Both the position numbers and the translations under genes were made by a program. Shown piece by piece: positions 33,722-47,170 of a stretch of 64,000 nt of DNA. Positions within the stretch are counted from its first letter, which is position 1. Each line of letters opens with the position of its first letter. Source of the stretch: Patella vulgata (Eukaryota > Mollusca > Gastropoda > Patellidae); NCBI RefSeq assembly GCF_932274485.2, contig NC_065882.2, positions 32,196,890 to 32,260,889 of the forward strand, in the 5' to 3' direction. The notes below the pieces were generated by a model. That model saw nothing but the letters and a program-made list of their open reading frames with translations. It was not told where the DNA came from and made no database searches.

Positions 33722-34848
33722 AACTAGATCTGCATAGCAGATATCAAAGCTTTCATATAAACTTCAAAAGGGGTTATTAGAATCTATGAATCATCAACCA
33801 CTCTGACGGATGTAGAAAGGAATATATTGTTACTAAATCTGTTGTACTGTTTCTTGTTATGGTAAAGAAAACATGAATACAACTATGAGATTTGTATAGA
33901 ATTGGCATTAATCAATATATTTATTGTTTAATACTACATGTATATTATAGATACAAAGTGAATTAAATGAACCCAATTACATGTACTTTATATAAGCAAT
34001 GTTTTTTTATTCATCGTTACTTTGAAATCACATTATTTTCATTGATGATAAAAAGGTTGTATTTGTACCGAATCCAAAAAGTATGTTGTATGACATTGCA
34101 TTATCTGTACCAATTATTTATTTGCAAACCAATATACAATGTTTATTTCTACTCCAATATATTTGTTTCAACCCATGATAGTTTATTCACTCTTCTCACT
34201 TAAATACAAGAGTAACACACGATTAAATTACTGAAACAAGTAATGCTGGTAGATTATAATTTGATATTGTATACCATTTACTCTCTGTTAGATAAGGCGA
34301 CGTGGTAATCTGTTAGATAAACATACATGGAAGTATATGTTAGATAACTACAATTTATGATATATTTTAAACCAAGGAAGTGGCCTTTCTAAAAATAAAA
34401 AAAAATAAAGGAAAATATATTTCATACAATTGTTATACTGTTACTGTTATCGTGAAGAAACATGATTGTTTATTTAATGTTGTTTATGACAAACATGTAA
34501 TCATGTACATTTTTTAAATAAGAACAATTATGCTACATGTATGAATAACTCTCAAAAATTATGTTTTCATCAATCCAAGTATTTTTTTATTTGTATTACT
34601 TGATTTATACTGAATAAAGATTACACAAACATACAAAATGGTGTTGGCTGTGTGACTGAATTCCTCGTTGAGAAGTGGTATCGGGTGTCCCATAGAGAAG
34701 AAGCAAACCCTCCTTGTGATACACTTGTGAACATTTTAAAAGACCCATTTCGCTGTGTTCCAGAAAAATCCCCATTATAGCTAGTGCATTACATGGTTGT
34801 TGTTGGGGGAAAGGTGGGTCTTTTCTATTGGCAATGATTTACTTTTTA
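33722..34848 (+). repeat. Array module Q, copy 1
   Basis: Starts with AACTAGATCTGCATAGCAGA, TATCAAAGCTTTCAT and AAAGGGGTTATTAGAATCTA, as at 45791 and 50465, then becomes unique. From about 34225 it is a diverged relative of the first part of module B (TGATTTATACTGAATAAAGA, TCCTTGTGATAC). Confidence 0.6.
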
Positions 34849-36206
34849 TAGGCCCACATTGAAATGTGGTCGTATATTGTCGTCGCCCCCCTTTTGCTGT
34901 TAATATCCGATTGACTTTAAATTTATACGCAGTGTTTAAGGTCATAAGACGAAGAAGCCTTTGATTTGCTCTGCCCAGGCAACGTTCCTGTGCTCCGATT
35001 GCCTTCAAATATGCACAGAATGTACCTTGGGATTCTAGCTATCACATATTAAAAATAGAAGAGTGTTGGATTCCGAGAACGTTCAAAATAAATTCAAAAC
35101 CCGCCCCCAACAATCAAAGGTTTTTTGCTTAAAAAATTGCCGTATTTTATCGAATTTTTTATTGTTCTTGATATCTGAGGTTTTTTCTCAATTTAGTATG
35201 TGATAAATATCATCGCGGCGCAGCCAACCGCTAGAAATTCCAGAGATTTGGACCACCGGAATGATGCCTCAGCAGTCAAAAAAGGTCAAAATAGGCGATT
35301 TCGGTTTCTAGTGTCGATACATCGTTACGGTCATTTTAAAAAATTGTCTTTTAAGGATAATGTGTATAGTACCAGTACCTATCACATACGGAAGAGGCGA
35401 TAAAATCTCTTTGCATTTGCAATTTCAAAATTAATTAAAACCAATATTAAATTCCGAAAATCGTTTTTTTGCTAAAACTTTTTTTTTTTTAATCGGATCA
35501 AAATGGGAGTAAGGCACAGAGTCCGGGTGGTAATGGGCGTATTGTGTCCAAATTTCATGGTTTTCGGACAATCGGTGCCGGTGTCACGGCGAAATTCCAC
35601 TTTTTTCCCCTCATGGAAGCCGTAAATTGACTTGAAGCCAGGGTCCTTGAAGTTGTACAGCTGCACCCGGTGACCGATATTTATTTAACGGGGAATAAGT
35701 GATAATTCATATTATAGCAGTAAATAATTAAAATATTTCATAGGGATTATAATAATATCTATATCTTGTCTGGGTACAGGGTTAAAACCAATATTAAATT
35801 CCGAAAATCGTTTTTTTGCTAAAACTCTTTTTTTTTAATGGGATCAAAATGGGGGTAAGGCACAGAGTCCGGGGTGGTAATGGACGTATTGTGTCCAAAT
35901 TTCATGGTTTTCGGACAATCGGTGCCGGTGTCACGGCGAAATTCCACTTTTTTCCCCTCATGGAAGCCGTAAATTGACTTAGAAAAAAAACGACGAAAGG
36001 CAGGTGACAAGAACAAACGACTTGAACGAATGCAGGTATCACCTTGAAATTTTCAGGGTACCTAGGTACCAACGTGAAAAGTTGCTCGCCGGAATTTAGT
36101 ACTCATGGTACCTTTGGTTCCAGCGTAGCGCAAGCGCGAAGTCAAATCCAGCTAAACTCGAAAACAAACTTGTCGGCACGGAAAACATCAAAGGAGAAAT
36201 TCGAAT
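34849..36206 (+). repeat. Array module D, copy 1, with ~347-bp tandem pair
   Basis: Opens with a hairpin GCCCACATTGAAATGTGG, the complement-type terminus of the tandem-repeat elements. It includes ATCATCGCGGCGCAGCCAAC. The unit AAAACCAATATTAAATTCCG occurs at 35437 and again at 35784, each followed by GGACAATCGGTGCCGGTGTC. It joins module C at about 36202-36210. Confidence 0.7.
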
Positions 36207-37225
36207 AAAAAATGATACAATGATTTCACACAACAGGCCATCTATTAGCCTCTCGATTGACAAAAGTTTCATCGCCCTCCATTCATTATAACCAATGTCA
36301 TCGTGCCCTAAAGAATCAACAAATCAGCTTGCTTATCTCTGCTTACCCTAGGCAAAAAATGCTCATCTTTGAACTCAATCATGACATTGACCTAGTGAAC
36401 GCCTACACCAAGTTTGAACATTCTAGCTTAATTAGAAGGAGAGTTCTTGTGTTCCAAAGTCCCGGCCCTTCAAATTGCTTCTATTTTTCATTTTCAATTC
36501 AAAATGGTGACCATCACGTGACCGAAATCAAAATTCTGATCCGATAGATTTTTAGGTATTCCTTCCAGGATTCCGAAAATATGACGCCCGAGTCTGTAAG
36601 TAAAATAGCAAAAAAGCCTTTTTGATTTTTCACGTTTAAAGATGGTGGCACTTCCGGTTCGATCGACAAACTCCATATTTTGTGTACGAATCAGTAATTA
36701 CTTGTCTAGTATCGAATTTTTTTTTTAGGTCATTCTGACCTATATTTCGACGATTTTTTTGAAAACTTTGATCCTTAATTTCCCCAAGGGGAGATAATTT
36801 AGAAAATTTCCAAGGACATCATTGAAGTCGCATTGGCAAGATCTACTAACATTCTAAATTTCACGAAAATCGCACAACTATTAAAGAAGTTGTCAAATTG
36901 GTAATAACTTCCGGTTCGAAATGACAGCGACGAATTTTCGAAATGCCAAAATCCGAAATTGCAGATTTGAAGTAAATGTTTCAAGATACTCAAAGAAAAA
37001 AGAATTAGTAAAATAGGTCAAATAGTCACAGAGTTACAGCATTGTAGGTCAAATGCATTCCTTTGTAAAATTCGGTGATTTCGGATTCGTAAAACGTTTT
37101 GAAAATATATTTAATCAACAGCCACCACCCATTTTTGGGGGGATAGGTAAAAGTTTCAGAACGATCCTATGGTTAGATTCTGAGAAATCCGATTTGTGGA
37201 CAAAACACAAAAAAAAAATAACAAT
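36207..37225 (+). repeat. Array module C (3' half of B), joined to D
   Basis: From AAAAAATGATACAATGATTT to the A9 TAACAATA tail this is nearly identical to the end of modules B at 33721, 40878, 45790 and 56671. Here the upstream partner is D instead of B. Confidence 0.85.
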
Positions 37226-39058
37226 AACTAGATCTGCTAAGCAGATATTAAAGCTTTCATATTCACAGTCACTGTCACATGTCATAGAAATAATATGAAC
37301 AGAAAAAAAAATCATTATAATGAGTAAAAATTTGGTGAAGTTAATTCGATTTTTCACTGGTAAATAATTAAATAGACAAGTGGCATAACTTGACCCGCAT
37401 CCCATCAGCTATCCTGAAAAATGCTGGAAAAATTAAACAAGTAAATTGTGTTTAGTACTGGGTTAATTAAGACAGGCATATGCCTTTGCTATACAGGATG
37501 ACATGAGGGAAATTTAGCTTGGGAGGTGTAGGCCTGCAGCCAAAATTTCTAGCTAGCTTAGAAACACAACTCCGCTACACGGTCTTCCATAAAAGAAAAA
37601 CTATACATTTTTGGAAAGCTTATGATGCCAGGAAGACAAAATCTGGGAGTTCCAAGCAAAATGTTTGCAATTTATTGATTTAGGGCCAGATGAAATTCGT
37701 CAAAATTGTCAAATAAATGCTATTTGTGTACTAACAATTCTGAAGTTGACATAAAATTAAATAGTTGGTAAAACACCTCATGCCTTCATCCTTGGCAATG
37801 AACAGTTTATTGGACAGATTTTGATGTAAATAAAAATGCTCAAAACACAAATGTCATGGGTGAATAAAGAATTGTGGAAATCCATTAACGGTAAAAAAGA
37901 ATTATCTCCCTTTCTGTCAAATGCCTGTAATTGATAGACTATCAGGTCTTGTATGAATCATAAGACCAGGTGTGGGCAAACAAGCCCAATAATTATTTTG
38001 TTTGTTGGATCTCAAGGGCCTGTTAGGGTTGGTTGTTGGATGTTTGCTCAGAAATTATCGCTTGTATGGAACATGCTAGAGTCGATTTGTAGCATATTCT
38101 AGCCAGGGGATATGTTTGACAGTAGTTGAGTGATATGCTTTTGAAATAATGGAGATCAGTAGCACTTTATAAGCATTGAACCACATGATTTTTTTCCACT
38201 AAGATAAACATTCTAAACCCACATACATGTTCCCTTTCAATTAGCCACTACAGTATTTTTACAACTGTACATGTAGCTGTGAACTACTATTTCGGATATG
38301 ATTAATGGTCAAATTACAAACATACATGTAGATATAAGTTAAAAAAAATAATTGTGTATCTGGGCTGGAATGAAGGGAAAGGTTAGAAAACAGGATGAAC
38401 AGTTGTGAAATTATTTATTAAAGTGAAACAATCATTGAAAATCAAAATTAAACAGTTACTCTGCACATCAAATGTCATCAAAGTTAATCTTCATTATCAT
38501 CATCACTGTCACTAAATGTATTAACATCAAATTCGGTCTCTTTAACAGTTTTTTTTTCATTTTCACATTGACTACACATGCACAGGTCTGTACAAGAAAG
38601 GGGGGTTGGGATGGCCTAGAGTGCCGCGCTTCGACCTCTAGCTGGTCGGTCACCTCTGGCTTGTGGCTGTGGCTTTGATCCCAGGTGTGAGCGTATGTGG
38701 CATGGAGATAGAGGCGTCTTCTCAACCTCGTGGGTTTCCTCCGGGCACTCCGGTTTCCTCTCACTGCTAAAGACCCATACGCGCAAGCGAATTATTGAAA
38801 TAAAATTGAAACTGTATGTTAGTCCCAAAATGACCTAGTTTGTGTTGAGTGGACGTTAAACCCCATTTCTCTCTCTCTCTCTCTGTACAAGACAACTTTG
38901 CTGGCCATTTATGATTCTTTCTCTTATGACATCTTCACAGAATATATTGTATGTGGTTTAATATTCGACGGAGGGCTAGTCATCTTTGCTGAAAAATATA
39001 AATAAACATATACATGTACACAATTAAAACAAAATTCTGGAGCTTGGTTTACTCTCAT
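37226..39058 (+). repeat. Array module P, copy 2
   Basis: Same start (AACTAGATCTGCTAAGCAGA) and extent as copy 1 and nearly identical, including the nested SINE at 38598-38883. Confidence 0.85.
38598..38883 (+). mobile_element. SINE family 2 in module P copy 2
   Basis: The same insertion as at 29360, with target duplication TGTACAAGA at 38589-38597 and 38884-38892. It was therefore duplicated with the module and is not an independent insertion. Confidence 0.8.
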
Positions 39059-39339
39059 GAATTTCGTACAACAGAGGAAAAAGACACTTACACAGGGGTT
39101 AACATCTTATTTTCATGCAGAAACCAGCTAATGAAGACAGGAAGGCATTAGCAGTACAAGGAGAGATAGAGAGGATAATTGCGGTTTAACGTCCACTGGA
39201 CAAAAACATAGTAATTTCAGGACTCACCCATGGTTCAGTTTTATTTGAATAATACCAGTGGCAAGAAGGCGGAGAATACAAATAAAAAAAACATCACAAA
39301 TATTTACCTTTCTGATTACTGTCTAAGAAATTCAGTACA
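39059..39339. other. Copy-specific filler with a minus-strand SINE remnant
   Basis: Unique to this unit. 39165-39265 resembles the complement of the family 2 SINE tail (GTTTAACGTCCACT, TTTCAGGACT, GGTTCAGTTTTATTTGAATA). Confidence 0.45.
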
Positions 39340-40878
39340 TTAGCCACAATCTATGCGGGTGCTGTGAAATTTCTAGAGGAGGGAGCTGGAACCCATGAGC
39401 CCGTTAAATTCGCCACTGTAAATGAGCAGAGCTACATCAAACCTAATTTTGAGTCCCTCAGTGATAAATAACTTGATTCAAAATCGTATTATAGCCCCAA
39501 CGACGATTTGATGAATGGAGACCGTAACGTTACGACAAAGTCTAACACTGTAAGTACCAAATAGTCATACGAGATATGTGCATCTCATCAAATTCAGCTT
39601 ATACCATACCCACAATAATGTTACGGAGTCAGTGAGTTCAAGTTAGACAATACGCTGACCTTCCACTGACCATGCTTATAATATAAAATCTGTCAATGAC
39701 AGCTGATTCATTGTTTAGTTTTTTATATGATATATTTAATATCAATAATATATGTATATGCATGCTTTATTTTACTTTACACGACCTCTAAAAATGCCCC
39801 AAATCGTAAAAATACGACTTTTTGGATTTCGATCTCCTTTTTTCGGCTACCCCGGACATTTTCAAAAAATGATACAATGATTTCACACAACAGGCCAGCT
39901 ATTAGCCTCTCGATTGACAAGAGTTTCATCGCCCTCCATTCATTATAACCAATGTCATCGTGCCCTAAAGAATCAACAAATCAGCTTGCTTATCTCTGCT
40001 TACCCTAGGCAAAAAATGCTCATCTTTGAACTCAATCATGACATTGACCTAGTGAACGCCTACACCAAGTTTGAACATTCTAGCTTAATTAGAAGGAGAG
40101 TTCTTGTGTTCCAAAGTCCCGGTCCTTCAAATTGCTTCTATTTTTCATTTTCAATTCAAAATGGTGACCATCACGTGACCGAAATCAAAATTCTGATCCG
40201 ATAGATTTTTAGGCATTCCTTCCAGGATTCCGAAAATATGACGCCCGAGTCTGTAAGTAAAATAGCAAAAAAGCCTTTTTGATTTTTCACGTTTAAAGAT
40301 GGTGGCACTTCCGGTTCGATCGACAAACTCCATATTTTGTGTACGAATCAGTAATTACTTGTCTAGTATCGAATTTTTTTTTTAGGTCATTCTGACCTAT
40401 ATTTCGACGATTTTTTTGAAAACTTTGATCCTTAATTTCACCAAGGGGAGATAATTTAGAAAATTTCCAAGGACATCATTGAAGTCGCATTGGCAAGATC
40501 TACTAACATTCTAAATTTCACGAAAATCGCACAACTATTAAAGAAGTTGTCAAATTGGTAATAACTTCCGGTTCGAAATGACAGCGACGAATTTTCGAAA
40601 TGCCAAAATCCGAAATTGCAGATTTGAACTAAATGTTTCAAGATACTCAAAGAAAAAAGAATTAGTAAAATAGGTCAAATAGTCACAAAGTTACAGCATT
40701 GTAGGTCAAATGCATTCCTTCGTAAAATTCGGTGATTTCGGATTCGTAAAACGTTTTGAAAATATATTTAATCAACAGCCACCACCCATTTTTGGGGGGA
40801 TAGGTAAAAGTTTCAGAACGATCCTATGGTTAGATTTTGAGAAATCCGATTTGTGGACAAAACACAAAAAAAAAATAA
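39340..40878 (+). repeat. Array module B, 5'-shortened copy
   Basis: Begins at TTAGCCACAATCTATGCGGG, lacking the first ~1.6 kb of module B, then is nearly identical to the others through the A-rich tail. Confidence 0.85.
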
Positions 40879-40978
40879 CAATAATAATCTTAACAGAAAC
40901 AATAAGCTTTCATATGTAATATGAAAGCTTAATAATCTTAACAGAAACAATAAGCTTTCATATGTAATATGAAAGCTT
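40879..40978 (+). repeat. Tandem hairpin array I: two type-1 hairpins
   Basis: Two 48-bp units. Each has CTTAACAGAAACAATA followed by a 27-base hairpin with 12-base arms, AAGCTTTCATAT and ATATGAAAGCTT (40904-40930 and 40952-40978). It sits exactly between the A-rich tail of module B and the AACTAGATCTGC start of module P. The equivalent junctions at 33721, 37225 and 45790 have none. Confidence 0.9.
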
Positions 40979-42634
40979 AACTAGATCTGCTAAGCAGATA
41001 TTAAAGCTTTCATATTCACAGTCACTGTCACATGTCATAGAAATAATATGAACAGAAAAAAAAAAATCATTATAATGAGTAAAAATTTGGTGAAGTTAAT
41101 TCGATTTTTCACTGGTAAAAAATTAAATAGACAAGTGGCATAACTTGACCCGCATCCCATCAGCTATCCTGAAAAATGCTGGAAAAATTAAACAAGTAAA
41201 TTGTGTTTAGTACTGGGTTAATTAAGACAGGCATATGCCTTTGCTATACAGGATGACATGAGGGAAATTTAGCTTGGGAGGTGTAGGCCTGCAGCCAAAA
41301 TTTCTAGCTAGCTTAGAAACACAACTCCGCTACACGGTCTTCCATAAAAGAAAAACTATACATTTTTGGAAAGCTTATGATGCCAGGAAGACAAAATCTG
41401 GGAGTTCCAAGCAAAATGTTTGCAATTTATTGATTTAGGGCCAGATGAAATTCGTCAAAATTGTCAAATAAATGCTATTTGTGTACTAACAATTCTGAAG
41501 TTGACATAAAATTAAATAGTTGGTAAAACACCCCATGCCTTCATCCTTGGCAATGAACAGTTTATTGGACAGATTTTGATGTAAATAAAAATGCTCAAAA
41601 CACAAATGTCATGGGTGAATAAAGAATTGTGGAAATCCATTAACGGTAAAAAAGAATTATCTCCCTTTCTGTCAAATGCCTGTAATTGATAGACTATCAG
41701 GTCTTGTATGAATCATAAGACCAGGTGTGGGCAAACAAGCCCAATAATTATTTTGTTTGTTGGATCTCAAGGGCCTGTTAGGGTTGGTTGTTGGATGTTT
41801 GCTCAGAAATTATCGCTTGTATGGAACATGCTAGAGTCGATTTGTAGCATATTCTAGCCAGGGGATATGTTTGACAGTAGTTGAGTGATATGCTTTTGAA
41901 ATAATGGAGATCAGTAGCACTTTATAAGCATTGAACCACATGATTTTTTTCCACTAAGATAAACATTCTAAACCCACATACATGTTCCCTTTCATTTAGC
42001 CACTACAGTATTTTTACAACTGTACATGTAGCTGTGAACTACTATTTCGGATATGATTAATGGTCAAATTACAAACATACATGTAGATATAAGTTAAAAA
42101 AAATAATTGTGTATCTGGGCTGGAATGAAGGGAAAGGTTAGAAAACAGGATGAACAGTTGTGAAAGTATTTATTAAAGTGAAACAATCATTGAAAATCAA
42201 AATTAAACAGTTACTCTGCACATCAAATGTCATCAAAGTTAATCTTCATTATCATCATCACTGTCACTAAATGTATTAACATCAAATTCGGTCTCTTTAA
42301 CAGTTTTTTTTTCATTTTCACATTGACTACACATGCACAGGTCTGAACAAGAAAGGGGGGTTGGGATGGCCTAGAGTGCCGCGCTTCGACCTCTAGCTGG
42401 TCGGTCACCTCTGGCTTGTGGCTGTGGCTTTGATCCCAGGTGTGAGCGTATGTGGCATGGAGATAGAGGCGTCTTCTCAACCTCGTGGGTTTCCTCCGGG
42501 CACTCCGGGTTCCTCTCACTGCTAAAGACCCATACGCGCAAGCGAATTATTGAAATAAAATTGAAACCGTATGTTAGTCCCAAAATGACCTAGTTTGTGT
42601 TGAGTGGACGTTAAACCTCATTTCTCTCTCTCTC
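40979..42634 (+). repeat. Array module P, copy 3, fused to B inside the SINE tail
   Basis: As copies 1 and 2 up to the (CT)n tail of its SINE (42353-42634), where it passes directly into TCTAGATGAAGACTATTATA of module B. About 1 kb present after copy 1 is missing here. Confidence 0.85.
42353..42634 (+). mobile_element. SINE family 2 in module P copy 3
   Basis: Same insertion as at 29360 and 38598. The left duplication is mutated (TGAACAAGA) and the right one was lost in the fusion. Confidence 0.75.
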
Positions 42635-45600
42635 TCTAGATGAAGACTATTATAATTGAAATGAAATGGGATTTCACATCATAATGCTATGCACGGACTG
42701 GGCTAATAATGACAAAAAACTACAATGAATACAATAGTATAAAATGTTGCTATGAAATTAAATAAATGTTGTATACAATAATTAACCGGTTTAATACTAT
42801 ATTATACATAAAAGTGAATGAAATTCAATGTTTACTATTTTGCTTTATACATGAATATCACAGGTCAAATTATTGAAATAAATAATGCAAATAGATTATG
42901 ATTTGAAACATCTTGTATGTCATTGTTCTATTTGTTATATAAGACTACATGATATAAACTTTTTGATAAGCCTCTTTTATCATATTTTGAACCAATGGAA
43001 TAAAGAGCAAAGACCTAGAATATATTGTAAATATAATCAGGTTTTTGATCAACTGATCAAAGGAAAATATTGCGAATAAATTTGTTGTACTGCTATTGTA
43101 AAGAAATCATCATTGTTTTATTTGATATTTAGAATACACATAATCGTGTATATATTTGAAGTTAAGAGCAATTATGATTAGTGATACCTGTATGACCAAC
43201 TCTCAAAAGATAATCTCATTAAACCAAGTACTTTTTTTCATTTGTATTAGTTGATTTATACTGAATAAAGATAACACAAACAAACAAAAATGAGTTGGCT
43301 GTGTGAACACCTCAATGACAAGTGGTATCAGATGCCTCAGAGAGAATATTCAAATCCTCCTTGTGATACGTTTGTAACACAATTATAACCTAATGTATTA
43401 CACGGGAGTGGAGTGGGTGGGTCGGGGGGCTTTTCGATTGGCAGGGGACTATTAAAATGGGTAAGCAGAGATAAGCAATTTGATGAAACTTTGTGTATAG
43501 TTTCATTACATTAGTACCTTGACCATATTACCTTGACCAAGTTCGACAATGAGCATTCTCTTAGTCAGGATAAGCAAAGCAACTTGATTGGCCGGGACTT
43601 TGAATTGGTTGATGCTTTGGGGTATGATAACTTTGGTTATAATGAAGTACTGGAACATAACAACCCAGCTTTTAATTGAGCTAGAATGTTTAAACTTGGT
43701 GTAGATGTTCATCAGGTCTTGACTGAACATTTTGAGCTACAGCTTGGCAATTTCATTGGTCGATGCTTTGGGACAAGATAACCTTGATTTCTATCTGACA
43801 GAGAGTGATGAAATTTACAGTATAGTTTGATTGCTCGATACTTTTGAAAAAAATATGAAAGTGCGATTAATTAATGTGTCATCTTTTACTTTGGGGTTTT
43901 GGTAGGAGACATCAGCCATACTGTTTGCTTGTTTAATATCCCCTATACAATATACGCTCGACCTCATTACCCGAACTGGGGTAGAAAAGTGGGATCTTTG
44001 ACATTGAGGCAATGAACTTGTACATTCTTTTGCAGCTGCACAAGAGGGAACATCAACGCCGGATTAACCATGGTGGTGGGGAGGGGGGCTGATACCGACC
44101 GTGAAGCCCCGCAAGGGGGTCGGGTCAGGGGGTTCTCCCGCTAAGAAATTTTAACTGGAGGCCGAAAACGTGATTTCATGGCATTTCAGGCACTTGTGTC
44201 GGAGCCATTTAGAAGTACCTCCCCCAGAAAAATAAAATTCTGCCACAAAATTAGCCACAATCCATGCGGGTGCTGTGAAATTTCTAGAGGAGGGAGCTGG
44301 AACCCATGAGCCCGTTAAATTCGCCACTGTAAATGAGCAGAGCTACATCAAACCTAATTTTGAGTCCCTCAGTGATAAATAACTTGATTCAAAATCGTAT
44401 TATAGCCCCAACGACGATTTGATGAATGGAGACCGTAACGTTACGACAAAGTCTAACACTGTAAGTACCAAATAGTCATACGAGATATGTGCATCTCATC
44501 AAATTCAGCTTATACCATACCCACAATAATGTTACGGAGTCAGTGAGTTCAAGTTAGACAATACGCTGACCTTCCACTGACCATGCTTATAATATAAAAT
44601 CTGTCAATGACAGCTGATTCATTGTTTAGTTTTTTATATGATATATTTAATATCAATAATATATGTATATGCATGCTTTATTTTACTTTACACGACCTCT
44701 AAAAATGCCCCAAATCGTAAAAATACGACTTTTTGGATTTCGATCTCCTTTTTTCGGCTACCCCGGACATTTTCAAAAAATGATACAATGATTTCACACA
44801 ACAGGCCAGCTATTAGCCTCTCGATTGACAAGAGTTTCATCGCCCTCCATTCATTATAACCAATGTCATCGTGCCCTAAAGAATCAACAAATCAGCTTGC
44901 TTATCTCTGCTTACCCTAGGCAAAAAATGCTCATCTTTGAACTCAATCATGACATTGACCTAGTGAACGCCTACACTAAGTTTGAACATTCTAGCTTAAT
45001 TAGAAGGAGAGTTCTTGTGTTCCAAAGTCCCGGCCCTTCGAATTGCTTCTATTTTTCATTTTCAATTCAAAATGGTGACCATCACGTGACCGAAATCAAA
45101 ATTCTGATCCGATAGATTTTTAGGCATTCCTTCCAGGATTCCGAAAATATGACGCCCGAGTCTGTAAGTAAAATAGCAAAAAAGCCTTTTTGATTTTTCA
45201 CGTTTAAAGATGGTGGCACTTCCGGTTCGATCGACAAACTCCATATTTTGTGTACGAATCAGTAATTACTTGTCTAGTATCGAATTTTTTTTTTAGGTCA
45301 TTCTGACCTATATTTCGACGATTTTTTTGAAAACTTTGATCCTTAATTTCACCAAGGGGAGATAATTTAGAAAATTTCCAAGGACATCATTGTAGTCGCA
45401 TTGGCAAGATCTACTAACATTCTAAATTTCACGAAAATCGCACAACTATTAAAGAAGTTGTCAAATTGGTAATAACTTCCGGTTCGAAATGACAGCGACG
45501 AATTTTCGAAATGCCAAAATCCGAAATTGCAGATTTGAAGTAAATGTTTCAAGATACTCAAAGAAAAAAGAATTAGTAAAATAGGTCAAATAGTCACAAA

Positions 45601-45790
45601 ATTACAGCATTGTAGGTCAAATGCATTCCTTCGTAAAATTCGGTGATTTCGGATTCCTAAAACGTTTTGAAAATATATTTAATCAACAGCCACCACCCAT
45701 TTTTGGGGGTATAGGTAAAAGTTTCAGAACGATCCTATGGTTAGATTCTGAGAAATCCGATTTGTGGACAAAACACAAAAAAAAAATAAC
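42635..45790 (+). repeat. Array module B, copy 2
   Basis: Nearly identical to 30619-33721 but carrying the ~56-bp stretch GTGAAATTTCTAGAGGAGGG onward that copy 1 lacks. It ends A9 TAAC directly before AACTAGATCTGC. Confidence 0.85.
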
Positions 45791-46919
45791 AACTAGATCT
45801 GCATAGCAGATATCAAAGCTTTCATATAAACTTCAAAAGGGGTTATTAGAATCTATGAATCAACAACCACTCTGACGGAAGATATTCTCTGGGCTAAAAA
45901 ATCTTTTTTCTCTCAGCTACGAGAGATACGTAGAATTAAACCGGCCCAGAGCCGACCGTGTTGATACGAAGCCGCTTATTTGACATTGACACATAACTGA
46001 AGGTGAATAGGCCTACCCGTCCAGTTAATACAATGGGCAATCTCACATCGGTCCACTAAAGAGAGGCACATGCTAGTCGCCCCCTACTTCCCCAAGACAT
46101 TTAGTCCAAACCTTGACTCTCATACATATAAACCATTTGGTACTACATGTACATGTATTTCGTACTTATATCATATTAAACCCCTCGGCCGCCATGTTGA
46201 ATCACACAGTATTTAACGTTCTATATCCTAACATCTTTATGAAATCAACGACAAATCTAAACTTGGGCACTCCAACCATTTTTATTTTTACATCATTCAG
46301 TTTTTTTTAAATAAGTAATTCTATCACAAATTATAGTGAAGACTGGACCACTAAACTAGTTACCCATCAGTTTTTCTTTGTGTTAATGCGTTCTACATTT
46401 TCAAAGCAATGATTCTTATGATGTGCGAGCCGCCATGACACCGGCGGATATTATAACTTCGATAGGCGAGAAACTTCAGGTAGCAGTTCGGTTTCATCAA
46501 ATCATATAATTATGCGGTACGGCTTCACCTTTATTTCAATGGGAATTGGTTTATTATATGTGCAGTGCAGTTTTAGGTCAGTTTATGTGTAAATTAAGGG
46601 AGCTATACATAGGCCAGTAACCTTTTTGTAGTCATTTGACTAAAAAAAACTTGCGGAAAGGAACTCCGTAGGACAAGCCACTACTGTGGCAGGAGTAAGG
46701 CGGAAGACATCAGTAGTGGAACCATTTCTAAGTTAATCCCGAAGTGCGTTGCTATTGTAAGAATATATAAAATCGGGTTTCCGTTCCGCTTTTTTTTTGC
46801 TGTAGTTTGAGTAATGAGTTAGAGCGTATATTTTGTAGTCAAAAAATCATTGCAAATAGAAGACCTCATCCCCACCACCACCAACCTGTAATACACTAGC
46901 TAGCTTGTGTATTTCCATA
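45791..46919 (+). repeat. Module Q, copy 2 start, then unassigned sequence
   Basis: The first ~85 bp match 33722 onward (AACTAGATCTGCATAGCAGA, GGGGTTATTAGAATCTATGA). From about 45880 the sequence is unique, with higher GC patches (GGCCGCCATGTTGAATCAC near 46187, GAGCCGCCATGACACCGG near 46427). It may include single-copy host DNA, but no gene could be supported. Confidence 0.45.
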
Positions 46920-47060
46920 TTCCATTTCCGAGAGATAGATAGAGAACACGCGAAATATAAAGTGATTTTTCTTACAATCAGGGAAGTTATGCGCAAATAT
47001 CGAAAGGAACCATATCTTTGGGTTATAAACATGCATGTCAAGTTTCATCAAAATCTTTCA
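46920..47060 (+). repeat. Fragment of the tandem-repeat element family
   Basis: ATCGAAAGGAACCATATCTT and GGGTTATAAACATGCATGTC resemble the units at 2017-3440. Confidence 0.5.
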
Positions 47061-47170
47061 CTGTGAAAAACCGGGGCTAAGTCATCTGAAATCAAACAAA
47101 TTTTACAATGTAGGTAGTGAAAACAAAATGTTATGTTAAGCGTTGTTCGAGGGTGGGGTGGGTGCATAAA

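Noticed and set aside
46113-46450. Host gene start suggested by GCCGCCATG contexts
   Set aside because: No open frame longer than ~65 codons follows and no splice structure could be supported.
46640-46800. Structured RNA candidate in the GC-richer stretch
   Set aside because: No snRNA, tRNA or other RNA family motif could be matched by eye.
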